Of a stretch of DNA of 10,576 nt, positions 1-7,223 are shown one piece after another; positions within the stretch are counted from its first letter, which is position 1, and each line of letters starts with the position of its first letter. This DNA comes from CBDULX01 sp965368175 (GTDB lineage: Bacteria > Pseudomonadota > Gammaproteobacteria > SZUA-229), in the NCBI GenBank assembly GCA_965368175.1, contig CBDULX010000106.1, forward strand, positions 1 to 10,576, in the 5' to 3' direction. The notes under the pieces were generated by a model. That model was not told the origin of the DNA and did no database searches. It was given only the letters and a program-made list of their open reading frames with translations. Position numbers and translations under genes: made by a program.

Positions 1-614
1 TGATTCTGGATAACCTGGGTGTCAATATTACTACGCTGATTGCCGGGCTGGGTGTAGGTGGTATTGCAGTGGCTCTGGCCCTGCAGGCGGTGCTGAGTGA
101 TTTGTTTGCTTCGCTTTCGATTGTGCTGGACAAGCCGTTTGTTGTCGGTGATTTTCTGATCGTCGGAGATCTGCTGGGCTCAGTTGAATACGTGGGGCTC
201 AAAACCACACGACTACGTAGTTTGTCTGGCGAACAGCTTGTTTTTGCCAATGCTGACTTACTCAACAGCCGTATTCGTAACTTTGGCCGCATGTATGAGC
301 GACGTGTGGCTTTTAATGTTGGTGTTACTTATCAAACACCCCGTGATAAGCTGATAAAAATTCCATTGATTATTCGTAATGCAATTGAGCAGCAGGAAGA
401 TACTCGCTTCGATCGATCGCATTTCAAGGAATATGGTGATTTTTCTCTGGTATACGAGACGGTTTATTATGTTAAAGGCTCGGACTACAATAAATATATG
501 GACATCCAGCAAAACGTAAATCTACATATTCACGAACAATTTGAAAATGAAGGTATTGAATTTGCGTATCCAACTCAGACCCTGTTTCTACAGTCATCAA
601 AGATTAAGGCGTAG
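1..614 (+). CDS. MscS-family mechanosensitive channel, 3' part
   Basis: The reading frame is open from base 3 with no start codon at its left edge, so this is the C-terminal part (about 203 residues) of a gene beginning upstream of the window. It starts in the pore-lining helix: visible residues 9-45 are rich in Gly and Ala (ITTLIAGLGVGGIAVALALQ) and lead into LSDLFASLSIVLDKPF, the characteristic MscS TM3 and its exit. The VGDFLIVGDLLGSVEYVGLK stretch that follows is the start of the cytoplasmic beta domain. The phrases TTRLRSLSGEQLVFANADLL and RNFGRMYERR are also typical, and an alpha/beta C-terminal domain ends at TAG 612-614. Members of this family sit in the inner membrane and open under membrane tension to release solutes on osmotic downshock. 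The GTG at base 69 lies inside the pore helix and is not the true start. The missing N-terminal part prevents assignment to a subfamily. Confidence 0.93.
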   Translation, partial: ILDNLGVNITTLIAGLGVGGIAVALALQAVLSDLFASLSIVLDKPFVVGDFLIVGDLLGSVEYVGLKTTRLRSLSGEQLVFANADLLNSRIRNFGRMYERRVAFNVGVTYQTPRDKLIKIPLIIRNAIEQQEDTRFDRSHFKEYGDFSLVYETVYYVKGSDYNKYMDIQQNVNLHIHEQFENEGIEFAYPTQTLFLQSSKIKA

Positions 615-735
615 AATAAACGGAGCAGAGAAATTTGATGGGCGCAATTCTTGATGAGCTTCTGATTAATTCAATTATGACTTCTGCGTGACCTGAAGCC
701 TGCCCCTGCCCACCATAGCAGTACTTAAATTCACT

Positions 736-1470
736 ATGACCGCTGATATATACATCGCCGGATTTTTTATTATTCTGTTTGCCTATTTTTTACGGGGCAT
801 TACAGGATTTGGTTCGGGTTTAATTGCTATACCGCTGTTAGCTCACTTCCTGCCTTTAACTTTTGTTGTGCCTATGGTGCTGGTTCTGGATTTTGTGGCA
901 TCGATTGTGCTCAGTCGACATATGCATTTGCAGGTGCGTTGGGATGAAATTCGATTTTTATTGCCTCCGTCCATTGTGGGGATTTTAGCAGGTTCGTTTT
1001 TACTGGTGAATTTACCACGTGAGCCACTACTGGTGGGGCTGGGTTTGTTTGTTATATTTTTTGGCTTACGTTACCTGTTCAATGTGCACAGTGAAAAGCC
1101 GATTAGTCGCTGGTGGTCTATACCCACCGGATTAAGCGGTGGTTTGATCGGTGCACTGTTTGGCACAGGTGGCCCGCCTTATGTGGTGTATCTTTCGCAT
1201 CGTTTGCATGACAAAACGCAATTACGCGGTACCTTGTCGGGCCTGTTTATGCTCGACGGTGCATTACGTGTTATTACCTTCCTGTTTATTGGTCTGCTGC
1301 TTCAAAATGAGATGTTAAGGGCGTTGTTACTGGCGCTTCCGCTTATGGGCCTGGGGCTTTATTTAGGCAACAGGGTACACCTGGGAATTACTTCCCGACA
1401 GCAGTTAGCGCTTATTGGCGCTTTATTATTAATGAGTGGCGGCTCTCTGTTATTGAAGGCATGGGGCTGA
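736..1470 (+). CDS. TSUP family (TauE/SafE-like) membrane transporter
   Basis: This 244-residue, very hydrophobic protein has about eight predicted membrane segments, the usual size and topology of the TSUP (TauE/SafE, formerly DUF81) family. Members are inner-membrane exporters or importers of sulfite, sulfoacetate or other organosulfur anions and related small anions. The two-repeat structure of the family is visible. The first glycine-rich signature is at residues 20-34 (RGITGFGSGLIAIPL). The second is at 130-152, with GLSGGLIGALFGTGGPP followed by YVVYL. The ATG at 736 is the first start in frame, but I see no good ribosome-binding site before it. It follows the channel gene after 121 bp with no clear terminator between, so a shared transcript is possible but unproven. 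Nothing nearby (no sulfur or taurine genes) indicates the substrate, so the family call is firm and the function is not. Confidence 0.9.
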   Translation: MTADIYIAGFFIILFAYFLRGITGFGSGLIAIPLLAHFLPLTFVVPMVLVLDFVASIVLSRHMHLQVRWDEIRFLLPPSIVGILAGSFLLVNLPREPLLVGLGLFVIFFGLRYLFNVHSEKPISRWWSIPTGLSGGLIGALFGTGGPPYVVYLSHRLHDKTQLRGTLSGLFMLDGALRVITFLFIGLLLQNEMLRALLLALPLMGLGLYLGNRVHLGITSRQQLALIGALLLMSGGSLLLKAWG

Positions 1471-1621
1471 AGTGCTGGATACAGGTAAAGCCCTGGGTAT
1501 TATTGCACAACGATATAGTTATCCTCCAGTCTCATACGTATCGCCATAAACAAACATGTAATGCGTTATTAAAACCTAGGCACATATTGACATAAGCCGA
1601 GGAAAGCATAAACTAAGCTTT

Positions 1622-2230
1622 ATGGAAAAAAAGGATACAAAACGCCAGAAGGTTATTCAGTTGATACAGGCACTTGCGGTTGTACGACCTAAAGACCTGC
1701 AAGAACGTGGGCTGCCGAAGGACTATCTGTACATTCTTGCTCGGGAAGGCATTATCGAGCGTATTGGCCGGGGTTTGTACCAATGGCCCGAAAAAGACCT
1801 TGGGCGCAACCAATCTTTGGCTGAGGTATGCAAAAGAGCCCCCAAAGCGGTTGTGGCCCTGCTTTCTGCACTGAATTTTCATAATATCACTACACAAAAT
1901 CCGCATCAGATCTGGTTGGCGATTGACCGCAAAAGCTGGCGGCCCACCATCTCTTATCCACCGGTCAGGTTTGTGACAATGTCTGGTGAGGCACTTCACG
2001 CAGGTGTGGAAACGCACTACATCGATGATATTCCAGTTAAGGTGTTTAGCTCCGCAAAGACGGTTGTGGATTGTTTTAAATACCGGAATAAGATAGGGCT
2101 TGATGTCGCGCTTGAGGCGCTGCGTGAAGGGTGGCGGGCACGACAATTTACCATGGATGAACTGTATCGTTACGCTGAGATATGTCGAGTCAAAAAAATT
2201 ATGCAACCTTATCTAGAGAGTCTGGTTTGA
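1622..2230 (+). CDS. AbiEi-type antitoxin of a type IV toxin-antitoxin system
   Basis: This 202-residue protein fits the AbiEi antitoxin family. Residues 7-56 look like a winged helix-turn-helix: a helical start (QKVIQLIQALAVVRPKDLQE), a recognition-helix region (LPKDYLYILAREGIIERIG), then the wing (RGLYQWP). The C-terminal half carries the family pattern in which a short strand, VKVFSSAKTVVDCF (139-152), precedes a helical region (GLDVALEALREG). In studied AbiE systems the antitoxin represses its own operon by binding inverted repeats at the promoter and blocks the toxin without forming a stable complex. The toxin gene follows 27 bp downstream in the same direction. A TTGACA at 1587-1592 could be a -35 box, but no good -10 follows. 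The nearest purine-rich block (GAGGAAAG from 1599) is far from the ATG, so translation initiation is unclear; no other start is available in frame. Confidence 0.88.
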   Translation: MEKKDTKRQKVIQLIQALAVVRPKDLQERGLPKDYLYILAREGIIERIGRGLYQWPEKDLGRNQSLAEVCKRAPKAVVALLSALNFHNITTQNPHQIWLAIDRKSWRPTISYPPVRFVTMSGEALHAGVETHYIDDIPVKVFSSAKTVVDCFKYRNKIGLDVALEALREGWRARQFTMDELYRYAEICRVKKIMQPYLESLV

Positions 2231-2257
2231 TAAATGACAATGTTATAAAGGTTTTCC

Positions 2258-3163
2258 ATGGCTAAGGATATTGCTGCTTCGATACGGCAAAAACTAAGAA
2301 ACCTGGCCCGTGAACGAGGGGAAGACTTTGACTATGTTTTGCGACAATATGTTATGCAGCGTGTGTTATATCGTTTAGGTTGTAGTGAGTATGTCGAGCA
2401 ATTTTTGCTAAAAGGTGCGTTACTTTTTTGGGTTTGGAATAAGGACTTCCATCGTCCCACCCGCGATATTGATCTGCTGACATACACTGATAACCACGTA
2501 GAGTATCTGCTGGATGTATTTCAACAGATTATAATGACCGTTTCTGATGATGGTCTCGTATTTGATGCTAAGAGCATAAAGGGAATCGAAATCAAAGAGG
2601 GTGCTGATTATACAGGCGTTCGCATAACAGGCTTTGCCCAGCTCACGAATGCGCGAGTACCTTTTCAGGTTGATATTGGTTATGGCGATGTCATTGTACC
2701 CGCGGCTGAAGAGGTAGAGATTCCTGTGTTTCTTGACTTACCAGCACCAATATTAAAAATTTACCCTGTTTATACCGTTATTTCGGAAAAGTTTCAGGCG
2801 ATGGAAATGTTAGGTTTGGCTAACAGCCGCATGAAGGATTTTTATGATATCAGTGTCATTGCCCGTACGATGCTCCTTGATGGCAACCTGCTAACACAGG
2901 CAATTGCAGCTACATTTGAACGCAGACAAACGGCGTTTAAGAAAGGACCACTTTATGTTTTTAGTGATGATTTTACTCAAGATAAGGGTAAGCATACTCA
3001 GTGGAATGCGTTTTTAATTAAGAATAACCTGAATAGAAAGACTGGCTTTCCGCAGATTGTTGCTGAACTTCAGCAGTTACTTGAGCCTGTTTATGAATCC
3101 ATTGTCAATCAACAGTCATTTGAAATGCAATGGTCACCTGAAGAATTTAAATGGAAGGAATAA
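2258..3163 (+). CDS. AbiEii/AbiGii-type nucleotidyltransferase toxin
   Basis: At 301 residues this has the usual length of the AbiEii toxin family. The nucleotidyltransferase signature is intact: LLKGALLFWVW (50-60) corresponds to the nucleotide-binding loop, and RPTRDIDLL (66-74) carries the paired aspartates D70 and D72 expected to bind metal. A third acidic strand, FQVDIGYGD (136-144), follows. The late motif is also present: ISEKFQAMEMLGLANSRMKDFYDI (175-198), with E177-K178, K193-D194 and D197. Family members transfer nucleotides to cellular targets; characterised homologues act on tRNA acceptor ends, stalling growth and aborting phage infection. A ribosome-binding site (AAAGG, 2247-2251) lies 6 bp before the ATG. 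The 27-bp gap after the antitoxin gene indicates an operon. All expected residues are present, so the toxin is probably active. The RNA target cannot be inferred from sequence. Confidence 0.9.
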   Translation: MAKDIAASIRQKLRNLARERGEDFDYVLRQYVMQRVLYRLGCSEYVEQFLLKGALLFWVWNKDFHRPTRDIDLLTYTDNHVEYLLDVFQQIIMTVSDDGLVFDAKSIKGIEIKEGADYTGVRITGFAQLTNARVPFQVDIGYGDVIVPAAEEVEIPVFLDLPAPILKIYPVYTVISEKFQAMEMLGLANSRMKDFYDISVIARTMLLDGNLLTQAIAATFERRQTAFKKGPLYVFSDDFTQDKGKHTQWNAFLIKNNLNRKTGFPQIVAELQQLLEPVYESIVNQQSFEMQWSPEEFKWKE

Positions 3164-3341
3164 TGAGTGTCTGAGTACCAATTGGTAGAACTTCACTTAT
3201 TAACACAACTGGAAATGATGAACTAGTCGGTGATTGATCAGGGTACAGGCATTCCGAAAAATTCCACCATAAGCTTAAGAACTGAATCCAGGCCAAATAC
3301 TGGCTTAAAAGCCACTTTTTAGGAATTGAAATGACTGTTAG

Positions 3342-3371
3342 CCAGCATAAAACAGCCACGACTTGATCAGA
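3342..3371 (-). repeat. Relic of the 9669-9825 MITE-like element
   Basis: Read on the minus strand, these 30 bases match 9675-9704 at 28 positions, covering most of the left inverted repeat and the adjoining interior of the complete element. Outside this block similarity falls off quickly, and the outermost TIR bases are changed. A loosely similar TIR-like string (GGAA, TGA, AGTC and GTGATTG in order) occurs at about 3211-3236, which could be the other decayed end of a copy of roughly 170 bp; that part is weak. Confidence 0.65.
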
Positions 3372-3556
3372 TGCTCTCTGGTTAAGCCTATGCGTTTTAG
3401 CACAAGACTTTAGTTATGTTGTCATTCCCACAGAGTATTGCTTGTAGTGGTCAAGTAAATCTGGATGCATTAAGATCTCTCAGCAACTGTATGAAGTCGT
3501 CCACTATGGTTGAGATGACAGATAAGAGAAGTGTTTTTAAATCACTCTAAAACAGG

Positions 3557-3582
3557 CTATGGACTTTTAGCCCATAGTTTTT
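3557..3582 (+). terminator. Candidate intrinsic terminator
   Basis: A 6-bp stem, CTATGG (3557-3562) with CCATAG (3572-3577) around a 9-nt loop, is followed directly by five T residues. It is preceded by an A-rich stretch, so it might work weakly in both directions. It is almost 400 bp past the toxin stop, so its link with that operon is uncertain. The stem is short and has only two GC pairs next to the loop. Confidence 0.4.
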
Positions 3583-3647
3583 GGGTTTGATGCATGCAAT
3601 TAATTTATATAAACAAAAATATTTAATTCTTTTGTATTAAAGTTGCT

Positions 3648-3669
3648 AAAAAAGCCCAGATATGGGGCT
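3648..3669 (-). terminator. Intrinsic terminator of the GGDEF-like gene
   Basis: Read on the minus strand this is a stem of AGCCC (rc of 3665-3669) with GGGCT (rc of 3653-3657), a 7-nt loop, and six T residues (rc of 3648-3653). It begins only 3 bp after the TAA of the minus-strand GGDEF-like gene. Stem, U-tract and position all fit a rho-independent terminator. Confidence 0.75.
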
Positions 3670-3672
3670 CTT

Positions 3673-4782
3673 TTATGCAGCTGATTTAATCGACGTGAAT
3701 CTGGATGTTTTAAGGAAAACATAGTCCTTGTCCTGGGATTTTATTGCGCTGAGTAACGCCTCTTCGGCAAGGCCAGGGAGGTCGCTATAGTCGGAGCCGG
3801 CCTGGGGTATGGTGCTGGCAACACCTATCTTGATGGACAGATGGTATTGCACCTGATCTTTATCATTTATGGATTCACTAACCCTGAACAGGTGAGACAG
3901 TTTCTTGGCCAGTTTGAGCGCCGATTTGGTCTGTGTATCGGGTAATAGAATGGCAAAGCGACTTTCATCAATACGTGCGGCAAATTCACCGCTGCGATTG
4001 ATATTCTCTTTGAGCATACTGGCAAAGTGTGTGAGTTGCTGATCGTAATTCAGGTTTTCGGGTCTGGGTGCCAGTTTAAGGTCAATCATCAGCATGCTGG
4101 TAGGGCGTTGATTTCGCATGGCGCGTCGCCATTCCAGGGGGAGTTGCTGGGTGAGGAAGTACAGATTAGGCAGGCCGGTGAATTCGTCGGTGGTGTTCTG
4201 TTTATGTAATTCGATTTGAAGCTGGATAGATTGCAACATACGTTCTCGGTAAATGTCTGCTGTGAGGTACATAAACAGCATGTAAACAACCACCATCACC
4301 ATCAGGCTGATGGAGAACTGATCGGCCCGTGTAAATAACATCAGCAGCAGAGGGGTGTAGATCAGTGCCATCAGGGTGGTATGGGCCCTGGGCAGTACAT
4401 TGATCAAGTTGACCGCCGTGGTGGTAAAAATAGAAATAACCAGTAGATAGAGCAACTGTTGTTCGGTGGAATTTTCCGGGAACAGTAAAAAGGGTGTCAT
4501 GCCCCAGAGCAGGCCTGAGATAATCACCATCATCATATAGTGGCTGTGACGCTCGTTGATCAGGGCTTCTGTATAGAGCGCGGTTTTCCTGATTTTCAGG
4601 GTGAGCATGAATCTCACCAGATTAAATATAATTATGGCAAACAGCCAGCCAGCAGCAATATTGTCGTTTTCCACCGGCTGCAGGAAGACAATGAGCAAGC
4701 TGGCTGCAATCAGATTACTGGCAAGAATAGTGCTGATGTAGCTCTCGTAAAGCCTTATCTGTTCACGGAGGATAATATTCAT
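3673..4782 (-). CDS. Membrane protein with degenerate GGDEF domain
   Basis: The 369-residue protein has a membrane-embedded N-terminal half with about six hydrophobic segments (near 18-35, 43-60, 82-100, 108-129, 136-150 and 155-173). A short linker leads to a GGDEF-type domain from about 198. Family landmarks remain: DEFTGLPN (199-206) replaces the usual D-x-LTGLPNR, MLMIDLK (230-236) is the first metal-Asp strand, RIDESRFAILLP (270-281) is where RxGGDEFxxLLP belongs, and IKIGVAS (317-323) is the late strand. The GGDEF signature reads DESRF, and the DxDxFK element after the first Asp is lost. Diguanylate cyclase activity (c-di-GMP synthesis) is therefore unlikely; a receptor, scaffold or regulatory role is more plausible, but that is inference. 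No EAL domain is present. The ATG at 4780-4782 is the only start before an in-frame stop, and no good ribosome-binding site precedes it. Confidence 0.85.
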   Translation of the reverse strand: MNIILREQIRLYESYISTILASNLIAASLLIVFLQPVENDNIAAGWLFAIIIFNLVRFMLTLKIRKTALYTEALINERHSHYMMMVIISGLLWGMTPFLLFPENSTEQQLLYLLVISIFTTTAVNLINVLPRAHTTLMALIYTPLLLMLFTRADQFSISLMVMVVVYMLFMYLTADIYRERMLQSIQLQIELHKQNTTDEFTGLPNLYFLTQQLPLEWRRAMRNQRPTSMLMIDLKLAPRPENLNYDQQLTHFASMLKENINRSGEFAARIDESRFAILLPDTQTKSALKLAKKLSHLFRVSESINDKDQVQYHLSIKIGVASTIPQAGSDYSDLPGLAEEALLSAIKSQDKDYVFLKTSRFTSIKSAA

Positions 4783-5089
4783 GGCGGTGTCTGGATTAAA
4801 GGGTGTAGGTATATATTAAGCAGAGTCAGGCAAGCTCCGCAAGGGAGTGCTGATAGATATTATTGATTTGAAATTACAGGAATTAGTGCTTGTAAACAAT
4901 GCAGTTGATACCCAACATTAAGCAAATTTCTCAGCTTTCTGTTTTCATTGATAATGTCATTTATATGGATGTGGTTCTAATAATTTAAAATAGATTAACC
5001 GGGTTGTTATTTATTTGAATGAATATGAATTTGGATCATGTTAATCTGTCTGCAAAATTTATTAACAGCAGAATTTTCGAGATTAATAC
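4783..5089. promoter_or_regulatory. Divergent intergenic region, GGDEF-like gene and glmS
   Basis: This 307-bp, AT-rich spacer must hold the start signals of two divergently transcribed genes. TTGATA occurs at 4948-4953 and TAATAAT at 4978-4984, but they are 24 bp apart, too far to pair as a sigma-70 promoter. I found no box pair with both good matches and proper spacing on either strand, no operator-like palindrome and no riboswitch-like fold. Promoter positions are left open. Confidence 0.4.
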
Positions 5090-6919
5090 ATGTGTGGAAT
5101 AGTCGGTGCAGTTGCTGAACGAAATGTAACGCCAATTTTACTGGAAGGTTTGAGACGGCTGGAATACCGGGGTTATGACTCGGCCGGTATTGCAGTGATT
5201 AATGACGAGGTCTGTCTGGACCGAGTGCGTAAAGTGGGCAAGGTGGAAAATCTGGCCGAATCCCTCAAAGCCCATCCACTGGAAGGTTTGATGGGTATAG
5301 CCCATACACGGTGGGCCACTCACGGTGAGCCTTCCGAGCCTAATGCTCACCCCCATATCTGTGATCGTAAGGTTGCCGTAGTGCATAACGGTATTATCGA
5401 AAACCATGTGCAATTACGTGAACAGCAAAAAGCCAGTGGCTTTGTGTTTACTTCAGAAACCGACACTGAGGTGGTGGTGCATCAGATCCAGGCCTACAAG
5501 GCCAAAGGCAATGATTTACTGGCGGCGGTGCAAATGGCCAGTGTGGATTTTGTGGGTGCCTATGCTCTGGGGGTGATAGCCACCGATGAACCCGGCCGTC
5601 TGGTTGCTGCGCGCAGTGGTAGCCCACTGGTAATTGGTGTGGGTTTTGGTGAATATTTTATTGCTTCCGATGTCGCGGCTTTGTTGCCGGTTACCCAGCG
5701 TTTTATCTTTATGGAAGAAGGTGATATCGCCGATATTCGTACTCATTCCCTGCAAATTTATGATCGTGACAAGCAGCCCGTCGAACGTGAAATTCGCACA
5801 TCCGAACTGAGTATAGATGCGGTCAGTCGAGGTGAATACCGCCATTACATGATGAAGGAAATCCATGAGCAGCCATCAGTACTGGCAGAAGTTATGGAAG
5901 GCCGTATTTATGGCGATCATGTACTGGACGCGGCTTTTGGTAGTGAAGCCGGTAAGATTTTCGATGCAGTGAAACAGGTGCAAATCATTGCCTGTGGAAC
6001 CTCCTATCATGCTGGCATGGTTGCCCGTTACTGGCTGGAGTCACTGGCAGGTATTCCCTGCAATGTGGAGGTGGCCAGTGAATTCCGTTACCGCAAACCG
6101 GTGATTCATGACAATACACTCGTAGTAACCATTTCCCAGTCTGGAGAAACCGCTGATACCCTGGCCGCACTCAGAAACCTGAAAGACAAGGCTCGATATT
6201 CGCTGGCAATATGCAATGTGCCGGAAAGTTCTCTGGTGAGAGAGTCGAAGCTGGTATTGATGACTCGGGCCGGGCCGGAGATAGGTGTGGCTTCTACCAA
6301 GGCCTTCACTACTCAGTTAACTGGCCTGATGCTGTTGACCCTGGCCCTGGGACGTCGACATGGTCTGAGTGATGATACCGAGCGTAAGCTGATAGCAGGT
6401 TTGAACCAGCTGCCTGGCCTGGTGGAAAAAGTACTGGAAGCAAATGATATTGAGAGCTGGGCGGAAGATTTTGAGGAAACCGTCAGTGCGCTGTTCCTCG
6501 GGCGTGGTTTGCTGTATCCCATTGCCATGGAAGGCGCGCTCAAGTTAAAAGAAATCTCATACATTCACGCAGAAGCTTATGCTGCGGGTGAGTTAAAACA
6601 CGGCCCACTGGCTTTGGTCGATCCGCATATGCCGATTATCGCGGTGGTGCCTAAAGATGGCCTGGAAGAAAAACTCAAATCCAATCTGCAGGAAGTACTG
6701 GCGCGTAATGGCCGGGTTTATCTGTTTGCAGATGAGCGACTCGATATGGACGATCTGGGAGACAGTTGTAAGCTTATAACCGTGCCCTCAGTAGATGCTG
6801 AGCTGGCGCCAATTTTGTTTGCAGTACCCATGCAGTTACTGTCTTATTACGTGGCGGTGCGCAAAGGTACCGATGTGGATCAGCCGAGGAATCTGGCCAA
6901 GTCTGTCACCGTTGAATAG
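5090..6919 (+). CDS. glmS: Glutamine--fructose-6-phosphate aminotransferase (isomerizing)
   Basis: GlmS makes glucosamine-6-phosphate from fructose-6-phosphate and glutamine in the cytoplasm, the first committed step to UDP-GlcNAc for peptidoglycan and LPS. Its 609 residues equal the E. coli length. The N-terminal glutaminase domain begins MCGIVGA, with Cys2 becoming the nucleophile after Met removal; RLEYRGYDSAG (23-33), HTRWATHGEP (72-81) and HNGIIEN (99-105) are the usual glutamine-site motifs. Two SIS sugar-isomerase domains follow: ACGTSYHAG (301-309), SQSGETADT (349-357) and ASTKAFTTQ (401-409) in the first, LFLGRG and EGALKLKEISYIHAEAYAAG (481-500) in the second. ELKHGPLAL follows, and the conserved tail DVDQPRNLAKSVTVE is complete. 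The start is fixed because Cys must follow Met directly; only a weak GAG-type ribosome-binding site is visible. The frequent partner glmU is not adjacent here: the upstream neighbour is a divergent gene. Confidence 0.99.
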   Translation: MCGIVGAVAERNVTPILLEGLRRLEYRGYDSAGIAVINDEVCLDRVRKVGKVENLAESLKAHPLEGLMGIAHTRWATHGEPSEPNAHPHICDRKVAVVHNGIIENHVQLREQQKASGFVFTSETDTEVVVHQIQAYKAKGNDLLAAVQMASVDFVGAYALGVIATDEPGRLVAARSGSPLVIGVGFGEYFIASDVAALLPVTQRFIFMEEGDIADIRTHSLQIYDRDKQPVEREIRTSELSIDAVSRGEYRHYMMKEIHEQPSVLAEVMEGRIYGDHVLDAAFGSEAGKIFDAVKQVQIIACGTSYHAGMVARYWLESLAGIPCNVEVASEFRYRKPVIHDNTLVVTISQSGETADTLAALRNLKDKARYSLAICNVPESSLVRESKLVLMTRAGPEIGVASTKAFTTQLTGLMLLTLALGRRHGLSDDTERKLIAGLNQLPGLVEKVLEANDIESWAEDFEETVSALFLGRGLLYPIAMEGALKLKEISYIHAEAYAAGELKHGPLALVDPHMPIIAVVPKDGLEEKLKSNLQEVLARNGRVYLFADERLDMDDLGDSCKLITVPSVDAELAPILFAVPMQLLSYYVAVRKGTDVDQPRNLAKSVTVE

Positions 6920-6927
6920 AGCGGTCA

Positions 6928-7059
6928 TACTAACAGAACGCCTGAATAGGGTACTCTTTTCAATACATGCCGTGAATACGTCCTTGTAGGCTCAACATCC
7001 GCATCTCTGCGACTGATGATCTTGAATAAATAGTATCCTGTTCATGCGTTCTGTTAGTA
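6928..7059 (+). repeat. 132-bp MITE/REP-like repeat, copy 1
   Basis: The element starts 9 bp after the glmS stop. Its ends are inverted repeats: TACTAACAGAACGC at the left matches the complement of the right end exactly for 14 bases, and 26 of 30 bases overall. The interior (6966-7045) matches 68 of 80 bases of copy 2, which lies in the same orientation beyond the next gene. It has no coding capacity. The outermost TA at each end would fit a TA target, but no longer duplication is visible. Because the transcript can fold end to end, it may also serve as the 3' structure of the glmS message. Confidence 0.85.
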
Positions 7060-7223
7060 ATATCGTCAAAATACAGATCAGAATTTATTATATTCAATAT
7101 TTACCTCTTTAAAAAATAGTTACCAAAATCATTCATCTTCAGAAAAACGCAAGCTTTAAAGAGTACATTTAACTTGCACAAATCTGTGGTTAGTTTTGTT
7201 TAACTTTATTTAGCGAGGATAAT

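Larger units (their letters stand above)
3164..3672. other. Gene-free region with decayed mobile-element sequence
   Basis: About 500 bp without a credible gene separate the toxin gene from the convergent GGDEF gene. Three things can be seen. First, a relic of the MITE-like element found complete at 9669-9825. Second, a possible insertion-sequence relic bounded by TAGTGG (3445-3450) and CCACTA (3501-3506). Third, two terminator-like hairpins near the right end. A weak hairpin (TGGCTT/AAGCCA at 3301-3314, followed by CTTTTT) could end the toxin-antitoxin transcript. The only open frame, about 70 codons on the minus strand at 3147-3359, overlaps the end of the toxin gene and the MITE relic and has no recognisable content. 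Confidence 0.6.

Noticed and set aside
653..670. TGAGCTTCTGATTAATTC, similar (15 of 18) to the right-end TIR of the 9669-9825 element
   Set aside because: There is no partner end within a suitable distance and no interior similarity. An AT-rich match of this size can arise by chance.
1575..1592. CCTAGG palindrome and TTGACA upstream of the antitoxin gene as operator and promoter
   Set aside because: No -10 box with proper spacing follows TTGACA, and a six-base palindrome alone is weak. The longer inverted repeats expected for AbiEi binding were not found.
1613..2206. Long open frame (197 codons) on the minus strand opposite the antitoxin gene
   Set aside because: It lies wholly within the antitoxin gene, and its product shows no domain, signal or motif. 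The plus-strand frame has clear AbiEi features and operon context.
3147..3359. 70-codon minus-strand frame after the toxin gene
   Set aside because: It overlaps the toxin's 3' end and the MITE relic, lacks a ribosome-binding site and has no recognisable sequence.
4783..5089. glmS ribozyme/riboswitch before glmS
   Set aside because: The glmS ribozyme is known from Gram-positive bacteria, and the AT-rich leader here shows no matching conserved core.
7168..7206. Direct repeat TTTAACTT at 7168-7175 and 7199-7206 before the secreted-protein gene
   Set aside because: The spacing of 31 bp (about three helical turns) would suit a regulator, but the unit is short and AT-rich in an AT-rich region. 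It is not enough to call an operator.
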